Below, piece after piece: positions 1-21,347 of a stretch of DNA of 64,000 bases. The notes beneath the pieces were generated by a model. That model saw only the letters and a list, made by a program, of their open reading frames with translations. It did not search any database and was not told the origin of the DNA. Within the stretch, counting starts at the first letter, position 1. Every line of letters starts with the position of its first letter. The position numbers were made by a program, and so were the translations under genes. Source of the DNA: Mugil cephalus (Eukaryota > Chordata > Actinopteri > Mugiliformes > Mugilidae); the NCBI RefSeq assembly GCF_022458985.1, contig NC_061777.1:14287668-14351667 (forward strand). The letters run 5' to 3'.

Positions 1-37
1 CTAATTACAGCAGATTAAATGTTTCTGTATCAGTCAG

Positions 38-43
38 TTTATT
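38..43 (-). terminator. Candidate poly(A) signal of the cfap73-like gene
   Basis: AATAAA on the minus strand, 60 bases beyond the stop codon of the coiled-coil gene. The position suits a very short 3' UTR. The cleavage site would fall at or just past the window edge. Confidence 0.4.
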
Positions 44-102
44 TAAAAAGATTCAAAGTTAGTTCAGTGAATTCAATTTTAAATCAGCATTTAAACTAAT
101 AT

Positions 103-3009
103 TTATTTCTTTTTTACTTTCTTTTTGCGCTTTTCTGATTTCAGTCCACCCATGAGTCTTTGTAAGAAAGCTTGATGTTGTTTCACTATGTCCTCGTGGT
201 CCTTGATAAACAACTGGGTCTGAGGAGGAAACAGTGGGAAACAGTTTGTTACAACAATCATCTTCTGTAGCTCTGGCTGTGTGTCACCATCTCAGCTCCA
301 TAGGGCTACATACCAGGTCCAGTTGTGTCTTTGTGTCATTTATATCCACACCTTTCTCTCCTATCGTACCACCTGTCCCCTCAAAAAGGTTGAGGGTGGC
401 CACCTTAATCTGTCCCAGTTCCAGGGTTTTCTCTGCAGCCGTTTCCCGAATGTGATTCCAGTTCCTTTCCTGTGTGAAATAGTAACAACGGAACTTCATT
501 TTGGGGATAGCAGTTTGATTTTTAACATTTGAACATTAGTCTTAGGTCGATGAGTTAGGTTTCAGTGAGTTAGTTAGGTCGTTTGATCCAACAATATGTC
601 CCTTACCCATATAAGAGTTTCAGCCTGAGATTTCTCTAGCTGGACATTAAGCCGGGTCAGTTCGTTATTCTTCTGCAGCAACATCAGATTGTGCTGATCC
701 TCCAGTCTCTGGAACGTTTTTCTCTGCTTGTCAAGCTGCTCCTGTGCCTCAACCTCATTCTGAAAGAACTTGTCTCTAAAGTGGAGGACATTCTCCAAAT
801 GATCCTCAAGTGCATCCACATCTTTGAACTATAACATACAAGTACATCATAATCAAAACATGCTTTCTTGGCAGAGGTATTCACCTGAAACAAAGATCAC
901 ACCTGTTGACTTAATTAATTATTCGTTAAATTATTACATCTCTTCCCATTAACCTTGAGAGAGAAAGGGCCAGTAAAGCTTTTTCACATAGGAATAACAT
1001 AAGACTAATGAGCATGGCTACTATAGAGGCCATCACCAATAGACAAGATGAGTCCGGGGCATCCTAGCACTACAGCTATAGGTCAAAATGAGCTTTAGAC
1101 TCTACACATGTACATCATATCACATGTTAATTGACATGTAAAAAAAAAAACAAAAAACAGTACCTTAGTGAGTTTGCAGACTCGCTCCATGATGTCCTTG
1201 TACACTGAGTATTTCTGCAGACGATCCTGAAGCTCCTTTTTCCTCACCTCCAGTGTGGCTCTCTCATCATGTAGCCTCTCAATCTCTGCCTCCCTTTGAA
1301 GCACCTCCTTCTTTTCCCTCTCTGCTTTCTCAACAGCTCTGTTAGCTTCGTCTACCTAGAGGGAGATAGAGAGCAATCACTTAGATTGTTTTCCAGTTCC
1401 AGCCATAAAGTTTAAATCCAGTACCCACAGTTTAATGCAGACGATGTGTGTGAAGGAATCCCATATTGTACCTTGCGCAAGATTTCACCGCTGAAGCGTA
1501 ACTCCCTTGTCTTCTCAATGTCCTTGTGTGACTCCTTTACACGTTGTTGTAACCTCTCTATTGCCTATGAAAAAAAAATGAAGAAGAAAAATAATATTTA
1601 TGGATGTTTATGATGTATGAAGCTGTCAGGACAGTACAAACTAGACAGTGGTTAAATGTGACTAGGTAAATTTACTCAAGTACTGAACAAATTTGAGTTG
1701 CTTTACATGAGTCATGCCACATTACTGTATACTCAACTACAGCTATCAGACAAATTTAGTCACTAAACCTATGAAGTGCTGATAAAATCTTCTGTGGTAA
1801 AGACAGAGTTGAACCGTTAGTAGATAACTGACTAGTCAACAGAAAATCAGTAAACTATCAGATAAGTTTCGATGATAAAGATATTTCATAAACAACAGAT
1901 ATTTCACAATTCTGTATTCTCAGATGTCTCACTTGGTGCCTTTTAACTATTAGAACGTTTTTTGTTGTTTTTTTTTTTTTACTTAATAACACTGAGGTTT
2001 AACACTGAGGACTTAACCAAAGCCAGCACTATGCTATTTCTAGGTAATCATGCTCCCACCAATGGGAGAATTTTCGCGAACAATCAGCTTAAGAAAATAC
2101 TCAATGTTATATCAACAAAACATTATATTCAAAAAATATAAAAATAAATAAATAAAAAATGGCCCCCATCTCAACAACCTACCAGAGTGAAATGCTGCTT
2201 ATACAAGATACAGTCTATACAGGATCAATGAGCACTTTAATAGAAATCTCTGTAACACTTCAATGTGGTCTCAAGCAGCCTCAGTTCTTTGTGGCATTGA
2301 TTGCACAATATGTTGGGAACCCTTCTTTGAGTTTCTGCTCTATGCTGATGACATGATCTCATCACGTAATTTCTGCAGATTAGGTAGCTGAACATTCATG
2401 ACGAGATGCATTATGCTGCAGTTAGAAAATAAACAGAAGAAACTATAGCTATAAAAGAACTCCAACAATGCTGTGTGGAGGGAAAATGATCTCATCTGAT
2501 GTCACTGGACCATTCTGGAGAAAAGTTACACTCCCAAACCAGCCCCCCTGGCACCAACACAAGTATTCTAGTACGTATACAAATATAATACTGTGCATCA
2601 TTAACTGAAGCTCCTGACTTGTTTCTGCACAATTTCATGCATGGCTGCTGCCAGATGAGTGTTTAATTGGAGAAATGCATGAACGAACAGGTACACTGGT
2701 GTTAAATTTTGTCCATTTTGTCATGCTTGCATACCTTATCTCATTGTAAGGAAAGGAATTGTGATGGACATTTGTTTTTTGACATTGTGGTATTAGTTAT
2801 TTTACTTGAGTAAATTTCTTCCACCTCTTGCATTAAGTGAGAGCGTTGGCTATATCGCGAGAAGTACCGTTTGCTAACTTCGAGACTTCGCGAGATTGTA
2901 CTTCAGTGAAATTAAAATTTACCTTTTTACGCTCAGCGCAGTGGGCTCTGAACTTTTCATCTTCTCGTTCCCCCCTCTGCAGCACCAAGAGGGCACAGTT
3001 ATTTTTCAT
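103..3009 (-). CDS. cfap73: CCDC42/CFAP73-family coiled-coil axonemal protein (6 coding exons, 288 aa)
   Basis: The coding exons, in transcription order, are 3009-2923, 1564-1472, 1355-1164, 828-607, 469-314 and 219-103. Every junction is GT-AG and in phase 0, and the total is 288 codons plus TAA, close to the roughly 310 aa usual for CCDC42 and CFAP73. The protein is highly charged and helical throughout, as expected of the DUF4200 coiled-coil family. Diagnostic family segments are visible: KNNELTRLNVQLEKSQAETL near residues 165-190, then a tryptophan pair (LIWERNW) followed by HIRETAAEKTLELG and ATLNLF. Family members act in motile cilia and sperm flagella; CFAP73 belongs to the axonemal MIA complex near inner dynein arms. 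I prefer CFAP73 to CCDC42 because human CFAP73 lies at 12q24 not far from TBX5 and because the 'VDINDT' segment resembles it slightly better. The paralogue choice is uncertain. The ATG at 3009-3007 is the first in the exon, and a possible splice acceptor at 3026-3027 would allow an upstream non-coding exon. Confidence 0.75.
1565..2922 (-). other. First intron of the cfap73-like gene
   Basis: An AT-rich intron of about 1.36 kb between coding exons 1 and 2. I see no coding potential in it, only poly-T and poly-A runs near 1968-1980 and 2130-2158. Confidence 0.6.
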
Positions 3010-3193
3010 CTTCCAATGTCTCACCCTGCCAGTCAAGAACAAGCATAGCCTAACGTTATTCACACCGACTGAATTTGGCTAAATCTCAACATCACCATTC
3101 CGAATAAACTCACTCCAACTCCAGCTCCAGCTCCAGCTCCTCAGCCGTGGGAGTCCGACTCATGACTCTATGCTGTCTCTCTTTCTACCAGAG

Positions 3194-3307
3194 GTAAACA
3201 AAAAGCACCTTCCAGTTCAATACGTCCTCCTGCGTTTCTTTGTTTACCGTCAGTTTTCAGATTATTTAACGGTGTGCGACTCCACAGCGTTCCGTTTCCA
3301 TGGCAAC
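3194..3307 (-). promoter_or_regulatory. Putative ciliary promoter: two FOX motifs and an X-box-like motif
   Basis: GTAAACA at 3194-3200 and TGTTTAC at 3241-3247 match the forkhead/FOXJ1 core in opposite orientations. GTTTCCATGGCAAC at 3294-3307 is an imperfect palindrome that differs by one base from the RFX X-box consensus (GTNRCC, spacer, RGYAAC). All three lie 185-300 bases upstream of the start codon of the ciliary coiled-coil gene. FOXJ1 and RFX2/3 are the established regulators of motile-cilium genes, so this combination suits the gene. The motifs are read directly; their function is inferred. Confidence 0.5.
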
Positions 3308-3505
3308 GCACGCCCGTAAAGGCTCAATCCGGGTATTTCAGCTCAAAGAACTACACCAGCAACACATTTCAAAATAGCATTTCTTTTGCAAAACACTAGA
3401 AGCTACAAAAAGGTTTAGTCATGAGCCATACAAAAGTGAATTAATTTGAATCAGTAAATTCAAAGCATTTTAGCTATTTGACAAGCACAAATTTCCCAGG
3501 TTTAG

Positions 3506-3543
3506 ACTTAGACTTTAATGATCCACGAGGGAAATTACTTTGT
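3506..3543 (+). repeat. Retroposon 3'-tail-like fragment
   Basis: The segment around GACTTTAATGATCCACGAGG, followed by GGAAATTACTTTG, resembles the 'TTTATTGATCCC...GGGAAATT' 3' tail common to fish LINE/SINE copies. No body of an element is recognisable upstream. This is a pattern match from memory only. Confidence 0.35.
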
Positions 3544-4204
3544 CTAAGTAGCTTGGTTAACTGTTAAAGGCAGTTTTAACTGTGCCCTTTGTATTTGTAG
3601 ACCCATGTGTTTACATGTGGTGTAAGGGTAGAAAACCCTTGCATGCATTTTGCATGCATTTTGAAACTGTGGTCAGATTGCAAAGCATGGGCCCCATTAA
3701 TGCGATTATTGAAAGTTTGAGGCAAATGAGTGGCAGGTGTTACCACGACCGCAGATGTGTGATTTGTTTCACTTAAAACACAGAAATAACACGTACCATC
3801 GAGCTTTCACCACCAACTCTTTGAAGGAGCTGGGCCGTGCATGCAAGCATGTGGTTACACACCATGTTTCTCAGCATGCTGCAGACTGACAGACACAGGC
3901 ACACATGATGACACTGTGCTGTAAACATGTCGGAAAAATAGCTGGGGCTGCCTCTGACCGAAATATGTAAGGCTAATGTACGAATTTATTATCTGATAAG
4001 TTGTTTATATAAGCCTGAGAATGTGGGCGTAGAAAGGCACGATATAACAGCCTTAATTTAACCGGGGATGCTGCACCACGCACAATGCGCCCGAATGCAT
4101 CATAGACCACAATCCACATTTGCAAACTCAGTATAAGTAAGGTGCACTTTTATTTCCAGCAACCTTTAAATCAGAATCTGCTGACTGCAACTCAGATAAC
4201 ATAA

Positions 4205-4243
4205 GATGATCTTTTAATTTATCCCACAGTGGGGACACACGAG
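4205..4243 (+). repeat. Second retroposon 3'-tail-like fragment
   Basis: GATCTTTTAATTTATCCCAC followed by AGTGGGGACACA resembles the same 'TTTATTGATCCCACAGTGGGG' tail as the fragment near 3.5 kb, in the same orientation. It is heavily decayed. Confidence 0.3.
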
Positions 4244-7200
4244 TCCTGGTGTAGCGAAATGAGTTAAATAAATGTAGTTAAAATAAATTGCAGGATATAT
4301 TCTTTATGATAGAAACACCAGTATGCATCATTCATTAAGAAAAAAAAAAAAGCTCTCAATGGTTCTATCTAGAGATGAGGTTGCTTCAGACGTCATGAAA
4401 CAGTTTGAGCTTCCTCTTTACATCACCACTTCCCTCTCTACCAGCACATTTATGTCTTATAGTAGTTCCTGACTAAAATATCAAATACTTGTTATCACCT
4501 CACAGTAAAAGCCATTTACGAGTGAGTAATTTGACTTTACATGTCCATATTGGTAGCACAGTGACACAGGGTGTCAGAGGAAGGTGACATTAACACACTT
4601 AATGGAAATGCTGTGTGCTGTTATTTTTGAATAATAATTGCCAGGTGTGGCAAAGACAGTGATGCTGACAGAAACAGTGGGGGGAAAGCAGAAATATGCA
4701 TCTGATGTAAATGTGTGTCACGTAGAGACACACACAGACATAATCAGCTGAGGAGACAAGCGGGAGAGAGAAAGTAAAGGCATGCCCAAAAGGCAGTGAA
4801 GGGGAAAAACAACAACACACATAGCTGCAGGCAGAGATGCTCCTCTATTCATTTTTAATGAATGGATGGCTCGCTGCATCCAAAAAGTACTGTATTAATA
4901 CTAATGCAAAGATGCTATTATAATAAAAGCATGTTGTGTCAGGCGATGTGGGAAAGAGGTATCACACCCATGTAAACACCAGCAGGCCTTTTAACAGCTG
5001 AGGACGACGAGGAGAAGGAGGTAAAGTGGTCAGAATCTATCATTCACGAAGCCCATGAGGATTAAATAAAAACACTGATGCCGTTGCCTATTTTTATTAG
5101 CATCAAGTTCACCCATTTCCCCTGTAAATGTCGTCTTAAATCTCAGGTATGCGCTGCTATTTCACTGCAACCTAAACATTACCAAGTCAAATCTGATATT
5201 TTTTTTGAAGGTGCCATATGATCAAAGATAAAATAATGTTGTCTTTATCATTTATACAAATTTTTTGGTGATTTTTTGCATTTTTGTGATAGTTTGAGAC
5301 CAGAGGATTGTGGGTAATCTTTATGGACAGAATTAGGAACATCGTGCGTGAAAGTGATGCTGAAAAACAAATTCATCAGGATGCTTGGTTAGCTTCTTTT
5401 CACTGTCTTCCTGTAAAATCTGGTGAAGAAATTCAAAATCCTCCACCTCACATACCAATGGATAATGGTCCTTCTTAGTGTTAAGATATTTTAGTATCAT
5501 GTTGCCCAAATGGACGTCGGTTCCCCCTCAAAGTACAGGGTTACTTCACAGAGTTTCCAAAAGTAAAATGGGAAGTAGAGAGTGGACACACAGCCTGATA
5601 TAATAAGTATATACTAAAATATGAATAAACATGTATAGCTTGTCTTCTCCTCACCTTGACACTGTATAAAGTAATGAAACTTCGCCTAATTGGACACCTA
5701 ACAATGGCTATTTCTATGTAGCACACGAGGTATGCACAAGGTATGTACAGTAGGTGACCTAGATGTGTTGATTTATTGTAGTTTTTGGACATGTTGATCA
5801 AAATCTCTGCCTGTTTTGACGAATTCTGAAGTTTGACTCAATGTTACGACGTTTAGTGAGAATTTGCGTGAATCTTTTGTGTCTTTGTGTGTGTAACCAG
5901 TCTTATTTCTCTCCCACACACACAAGGTAACAAACACTTCCACATCCATAATTGAAGGTCAACAGTGTGGTGCAAACAGATATTGAGAGGAAGTCCGTGT
6001 TTATGCTAATGCCTTGTCAGACAGAGAGGCCACCAACTCACTGACACTATCAATTAATAATGAGACAAGGTCGCAGAAATGCACTGGGTATGAACCAAAC
6101 AATGTTGCTCCTGGCAAACAGCGGGACCTGACAGCGGGCTGAGTGAGTGCGCCGAAATCGGGCTTCATGTGCACGCGTTGTTTCTAAGGGGAGTTTAGTG
6201 TACGAATGGATTTGTTTGTTTATTGATGTTTGTGTTTGTCTCACAGCAGTGGCCTTGTCGGGCCTGTTTGCAAACATGTTTGTACACGGGTGGCAACACA
6301 CCTCGAGGAATGTGCGGGACGACCGAGGTGCATGGAGAGAGTGAAGTCCTAAAGGAGACGCTGAAGAAAATGGCACTTATGCAAAAGATAAGCTAGGATA
6401 CTCGCTGGGATTACGGCTGTGTGTGGTATTTAAATGTGTTTTACAGATTTAAAACATGGCTTTTCTTTAAGATTAGATCTGTCAGTCTAATCAGGGGGTC
6501 AGATTTTCTTAAGGCAGGGGTCCACGGCTGGTCATCCACCACAAACTGGGGCGAGGATGGTGAATTTATTAGTTGATAATGTGACACAGTAATAACGTCC
6601 AGAGGTAAACGTCACTAAACACAAGGTTCGGTTACACAGAAATCCGACTAAGACAAGCAAATGTATTCAGAGGTGCACCAAGAAAGAAAGAAACTGGAAT
6701 ACTTGATCTAATCTGGCTCGGAGAATAAGGAAGACAAGAACTAAATTGGTGTGAACATCTAAAAAATTCCATTGTCACGTCTAATGTTGCAACATTGCAA
6801 CGTTGGGAACAAGACTTGCACCATATTGTAAGCTACAGCTTCTAACATTTCAGCAGTGGTGGCAGATTCTTCACTTATAGCGAAAGACTTCTTAGCCTCT
6901 GCAGTACAGCTAGCCACTGTCAGAGCAGACGCATTTAAAAAGGTGGCGGCTCTTAATAACTGCTTCTGTCTGACCTAGTTGTCAGCTTTCTTCTTTTTTC
7001 CAGTCTAAGCCTCTGGTGCGTCTGATTCATCGTCATCAGGTCTAGTTTTATTCCCCCCACCTCTTTAGGAGAAACTCAGCCGAAGCATCTGTTTTTTACT
7101 CATGAGCGGGTAATGACGCTGATGACGTCAAGTGTGAGTCTGCTGTGGGCATGACAAGGGTGAGGGAAGGTGCACCGCAGACAGCGCCAAGATCGGTATC

Positions 7201-7665
7201 CAGGGGTTTATTTCATTTTTTAAATCGTTCGCAAAATCATATTGTTTATTTTAGTAGCAAATGTTTTGTGTTCTTAGAAGATGTTTCTGTGAAAGAAGAT
7301 TTTTTCGTGTGCATTACCCTGCACATTTAGGGCCTAACAAATCAAATCAGAGGAGTAAATACATAAATAAAAGTAAACAATATTAATACAATACAGTTTT
7401 TTGTGGGTCTGGTCGAAAGTTGCGACCGAGTAATAACCACACTACTGGGAGTAGTCAGTCTTCTTAGCTTCAGTCAATCTGAACAGTGAAGTGAAGTCCT
7501 GCTGCGACTGATATCATTATGGTGTGTGTCCTGTCTGAAAAGGGGGGACTGACGAGAGATCAGAGTGTATGGGGAGTAATCTCTTGGCTGAATAGGTTTG
7601 TGTGCATTGGGATCTCTGTGTGTGTTTCTACCATATTGTTTGTGTGTGTATTTTTCCCCAAGACA

Positions 7666-7733
7666 GTGTGTGTGTGTGTGTGCATCTGCATGTGTGTGTG
7701 TGTGTGTGTGTGTGCGTGCGTGTGTGTTTGTGG
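7666..7733 (+). repeat. (GT)n microsatellite, interrupted
   Basis: GT dinucleotide tract interrupted by GCATCTGCA and GCGTGC units. Confidence 0.9.
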
Positions 7734-8291
7734 AGGATTAGCGTGCCTCTCCAGTCCTCTGGCTGTAATCAGACGGGACACTGGCTCCATGACGGCCCGC
7801 AGCCCCCACCACCACCCACTGCGGGAGCGCCTCCATCCCTTTCACCCTGTCATGTGTGTTTGCCTGATGGTCTTGGGACCTTGGCGGTATGTTAGGAGTT
7901 AAAACAATTATTCTTGCTCACATCACGTCATTTATAATAAAAAAAAAATAGCTTCCAGCAGCAAGAGTGACAGAAAACCCCTCTCTTCGTTTGGATACAA
8001 ACTTGAACGCTGGAACCACATGGCGTGCGGCTTTTTTTCTTCTTCTTTCTCGGTAGGATCTTCTGGGATGTTGGGCTGGTCTAAAAGTGAGAGTCCAGCG
8101 ATGAGGGTGAGAGCTGCAGCGGCTCCATCAGGGTGACGGTTTAGAGTTCTTTAGATAAACAGCCATCAGTGATCAGGTTAGTCTGAGCCCTCTGACCTTG
8201 GTCTGGCCTGTCTGCAGTTAGTTTGACCCTTAACCTCTCCCTTTGTCTTTCAGACTCAACAAGCAGGACAACCTACACTGACACACTGACG

Positions 8292-8295
<4 letters not shown>

Positions 8296-8331
<36 letters not shown>
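8296..8331 (+). repeat. (CA)n microsatellite
   Basis: Uninterrupted run of CA dinucleotides, about 18 units. Confidence 0.9.
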
Positions 8332-8334
<3 letters not shown>

Positions 8335-10554
8335 TTACTTGGCCTCTTATCCTTGACAGCCCTTACGCTCATATTAAGATCTACTTCAGTGATTTCAGGG
8401 CTGTTTCAGCCATAAACTCTCATTTAGGGGGAAATTAGCTTGGCTCTGAGTCTTGTTACTATACTGTCCTTAACAACATTAGGTCATTCTTGTGGCTTTT
8501 AAATACCAACAAGGATGGATAGTACCATTCAAATAAACCTCCACCATCCTACTTTGTTACACCGTGCGTAATGGCCGTGCATTCATTGTTTTACATTATT
8601 GTATTGCCATTGTGTTGTTCTCTTAGTGCCATGCGGTGCTCACTAATACAAATTAAAGACGCTGAAAAATGCTTTTATGTCTCAACTGACCCCGCTTATC
8701 TTACGTCCTGCCTATATCTGAGTACGACTTGTTCAGATGCAGCTTAAACCACTCATCACAATAAGCTTTGGTAAGATTATGGAGGTTTCGGAAAGCCACT
8801 TAGAAAAGAAAAACATCTTATAGGCTCAGATACGTTATTCTTTACTTCTTTACAACATGCTTGGAGAAGTCTCTCTTGATTATCTTAGGCTTTCTAGTAT
8901 AACTGTCGTTTTACTAGTGTTGGTCAGGAAGCTTTTGCCCTTTACTGCCACCGAGACAGAGCACCATCAGACCCATGGAGACGAACCATAATCAGCTTTA
9001 CCAATTATGCTCCATCTCAGACCACTTATTCCTCACGAAATGGCATCACTAATGCCGGACACCGCACAAATGTCCCTCGGAGTTCCGCGCGAGACTCCAG
9101 TACACATTTATATATTCAAACAAATAGTTCTGACAGTAATGAAAAAGGCTTTAAATAAGTCTTTGATGTCTTTTAAAAAATGCTTCCTTGCGAGAGGAAT
9201 TGCTCTGCGCAGCTGGGCAGTAGCTCCAACGTACAATGGAGCAGGAACATAAGCCGTCCTCGACGACCCTCCCAGTTGAGTCGCCACACAAAAATGTAGC
9301 TGCGCAGGCCAAATCGGTGACATTTAAAAATGCCCATCAAAAAGATGTGTGTGCGTGTGTAAGTGTGTGTGAGAGGGGGGGGGTGTTGGGCGGATAATGA
9401 TAAGCACCACTTAAGCTCTTTGATCACAAAGGTTCATCAATCTACTGTCCGGCCAGTGTGTCTGAGAAAGTCCTCTGCTGATGGATTAAGGTCCTTTACA
9501 TGCACCACATAAACATGCGCACACAGACACACAAATCCCAATCACTGTGTTAATATTACTTTACCACTTTCCCTAAAGCTTCACTGTCTCAACACAACCC
9601 CTAGACACATAGATGTCAACATGGAAAGCCCCGTTACTGTACAACAAGCATGACTGTAATGCACATTTTTTTTGCGTCGGAGGCCCCCAGAGATCTCATT
9701 CCTCCCCCCTCCCTCCGCTACCCTAGTTTGTCTGGAGACAAAGGGTTAAGGAGGAACAGACCCTCTGAAGAGCTGCCTGCTTAACCTCTGCCCTCATGGT
9801 GTATGAGAGAGAGAGAGGGAAAGGAAGGAGGAGAAAAAAGACTGAGAGAAAAGGAAGTCTTGCAACTTCTAAAAGACATATAACCCTGTAATTAAATGTC
9901 AGCGTACTGGGTTAGAGGTTTAATAATCCAACAGCCTTTGTGTGTAAAGCTTTGCGTTCATGCTAAAGACGTCAGTGGTTTACTTCTCTGTGAGACGCAG
10001 AAACGTGAAATTTCAGTAGTGAGGAAGGATGGTAAATGGCGGTTTGGAGGGGAGACCGAAAGAAGTGGGGGACCACCAACACACCCCCCACCTTTCTTTG
10101 TCCTCCATCCCCGCGGACCCCTCCCCTCTTTGGTCAGCAGGTTGTCAGTGAGGCGGACCAGCTGGCTTCAGACTGGAGATGCCAAACAACCTGTCAGAGA
10201 TAAAGAGAGGTGGACAAGGTATGCACAGCACCCAGACCACTCTGGCTGCTTCACCACAGCGTAGCAGAGTCAGAGGCAGCGGGGTCCATTATACTCGATA
10301 AGACAGCACAGTAAACACTGTTACACTATAAACAATTCTCTCTGCTGAACGAAGCAACGCTTTGTTATCAGGTCCTTCATATTCATACATGCATTGAAAC
10401 TGATAAAGTGGACTGCACTTAAAAGAGTTTCCACTCCAGAGGTGCCGAGCACACTTTAAATAACTCACCGGGAATGTTAATAGGTCGTCTCTGCTGCGCT
10501 TGTTGTCTAATCACAAAGGAGAACGCTGCAACCAGTCGACTTTCTCTCTAAAAT

Positions 10555-10560
10555 TTATTC
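10555..10560 (-). terminator. Candidate tbx5 poly(A) signal
   Basis: AATAAA on the minus strand, 1.7 kb beyond the tbx5 stop codon. A long 3' UTR is plausible for tbx5, but several other AT-rich hexamers occur nearby, so this is only one candidate end. Confidence 0.25.
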
Positions 10561-11645
10561 AATTTCTGCTTATAAATCTGCATTTATTTATTTTTTTTTG
10601 ATGGAACATAAAGGTTTGTTTGCTTATCACAACTATTTGTCACCACTTGGAGATGGGAGGTGAAACCGGAAACAAACCCTCAAAGAGAAACAAACGTCTC
10701 TGAAGAATGCCATCTTTGATTCACATGTTAACAACGACCTAGTCTTTACAAATCTAGAGTAATAAATACTATTAGCAGAAAAAAAACAACTTATAAAACA
10801 ATCCTCACACCTCATTGTCTCACACGCTCACGCACACACACACAAATACACAATAAAGGAGTTATGAGTTATCTGCATACTGACGGTTTGTGATGTTAGA
10901 TCACCTTATCACAAGTTACTGCATGTTAAACACCTGGACAGACATCCAAAATCTGCTTCATAGCACAAAAAAAAAAAAATAATAATAAATCTCAACTTGC
11001 ATCTATTCTGCACAAAAAATACCCACAAATGTTTCGTTAGAATTAGCTACAAGGAAGAAAGCACCTCAAGTCCACTGGAAATGAACTTTACCAACTCTAA
11101 TCAGATCAGTTAAGGTAGCATGGATGTGACACGGACCCGTTCAGACTGAAGGAGACCAGTGAGAGTTGGCGCATAAAAAATGATTTCCAGCACCGTGTTT
11201 TTTTTTTTTTTTTGAAGTTGCTGAGTAACCCTCGCATGTCAAGAATCGACAGTGGACTCATGAATAATTCACAAACAAACACAAATGGAACAACACACAC
11301 GCACGCACACACAAAAAACAAGTTGCACTCCAGCTCTTACTGGTCAGCTGGGGATAAAACAAAGCCGCATGCTCATTGGCCAGCTCTCGATGAACGGAGG
11401 AAGCTGATTGGTCAGACGGGGGTGACTGAGAGGACAGGAGTGACAGCTTCGTGATGCTGAGTTGTGCATTTACCCAGAATGCAGTGGGAACTGTGTTTAC
11501 AGGTCCTTCCGCCTGTAGCATGATCTAAACAAACTGTTTATCTCTATGGTGCAGCGCCTGCGGCTACCACTGACTACCTCATTGAAAATTAACTCCTAGC
11601 ATCCTTGAGTTGAACTGACACAGGCTTTCCATACACACGGCGTGC

Positions 11646-11680
11646 GCGCACACACACACGCACACACACACACACACACT
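11646..11680 (+). repeat. (CA)n microsatellite in the putative tbx5 3' UTR
   Basis: CA tract with CGCGCA and ACGC interruptions, about 0.6 kb downstream of the tbx5 stop. Confidence 0.85.
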
Positions 11681-12264
11681 CAGACAACTCATGCCTTTTC
11701 TCCTTCACTGAGACCGAGCAGGGAGCCGTGCTTTGCTCCGCTAAAGAGAAAACATGTCTCCCTCAGGCTCCGCTGTGAGAGCTGAGATTATTTTGCTCAA
11801 TAAATGTTACTGGCTGTCTGACAGTGGGTCACAATTTACATCCTTTACAATGCAAAGAGTGTGAGTCATTGAGAGGAAAACCGCCTAGCGCTGTCCGTGG
11901 GTCTGGGCTTCACGGGGGTTCACAGTGCAAACATTTAGAAGACACCATACAACTCTGATGTTCAGTTTACTGCTGGGAAGGAGCTACGTTTTTTTTTTTT
12001 TTTTTTTGAGGAGCATCGTAGATGTCTGGACCTTCACCGTCCACTGCTCCTTCCAGCAGAGGGGAGAAACGAGACAAACAGATGAGACCTCTTCACACAG
12101 CACAAGATCACACTTTTCACAAATATTTTACAAAAGTAATATCGAGTCTATATATATACGGCGCAGCATCTCTCAGAGACGCGAGAGGAGGGTTCGTTGG
12201 ATCTGGCGCGAGGAATCTCCGTCCCACGATTAGTGTTTCAGGCATTTAGTTCTCTCTGGTTCAG

Positions 12265-20602
<8,338 letters not shown>

Positions 20603-20611
20603 ACCCCACTG

Positions 20612-20668
20612 ACACACACACGAGCGCGCGCGCACGCACACACACAGACACACACATACATGCACACA
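20612..20668 (+). repeat. CA/CG alternating tract overlapping the tbx5 exon-2 acceptor
   Basis: Alternating purine-pyrimidine DNA with a GCGCGCGCGC core. On the minus strand it forms the GT-rich run directly before the acceptor AG at 20609-20610, so it replaces an ordinary polypyrimidine tract there. Only six bases separate that acceptor from the tbx5 start codon. Confidence 0.8.
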
Positions 20669-21347
20669 GAGGTTAGAATTGTGTGCCGCATATTTATGTC
20701 ACATTTCATATTATACATTATATAACCCATACGTAAACACGCCCTCTAGGCAAATTAGTCTGAAGAAAACTCGGCGTAATATATTAAAAAGAAATACATA
20801 GTCTATATATAACTATGGGGGAAAATAAAACAAGTCCTAACTACAACTATGAAGCGTAATAAGTCACGATTTGTACGTTAAAGGTGGCACACAATTTATT
20901 TTGTTCTGAACAAAACACAGACAACTGTCTCTTCACAATCACTTAGATTACAATGGCTCACGCTGAATTACGCTGTAAGTGATCCAATAACCCAATTACA
21001 GGCTTCCACTTAAAAGGAGATTATATGTGCATGAACTTGAACTTTGGCCTTGTTTTCAAAGAAATCTTCTATTAATTTAGCGTGTATGTTCCTGTTACAC
21101 TAACAACCAAACTACCAGACTGTACTAAAGCTGCAGCAGTCGTAATAATTGCACTGGGCATTTTTTTTTTCTTTTTTATTCAAGCTAAATGCATGACAAC
21201 TGGAGCTTTACATCCACTGTGTGTTAACAGCTGAGTTAAATCGCAGGCTGTAGCTTTTAAAGTGCATATTACTGACATTAAATTGGGTAAGGCTGAGTCT
21301 CTGGCATGTGTGTGTGTATTTTGGATGGTTTCTCTGAGGGCCTTTAC

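Larger units (their letters stand above)
3310..10250. other. Intergenic DNA between the cfap73-like gene and tbx5
   Basis: About 7 kb with no exon-like open frame that I can support. It holds microsatellites, two retroposon-tail fragments, AT-rich filler and C/T-rich patches near 9.7 kb. The longer open frames here are CA/GT repeats read as Cys-Val or Thr-His peptides. Enhancers for tbx5 could lie here, but nothing in the sequence identifies one. Confidence 0.6.

Noticed and set aside
7519-7902. 127-aa open frame with long Cys-Val runs
   Set aside because: Translation of a GT microsatellite, not a cysteine-rich peptide gene.
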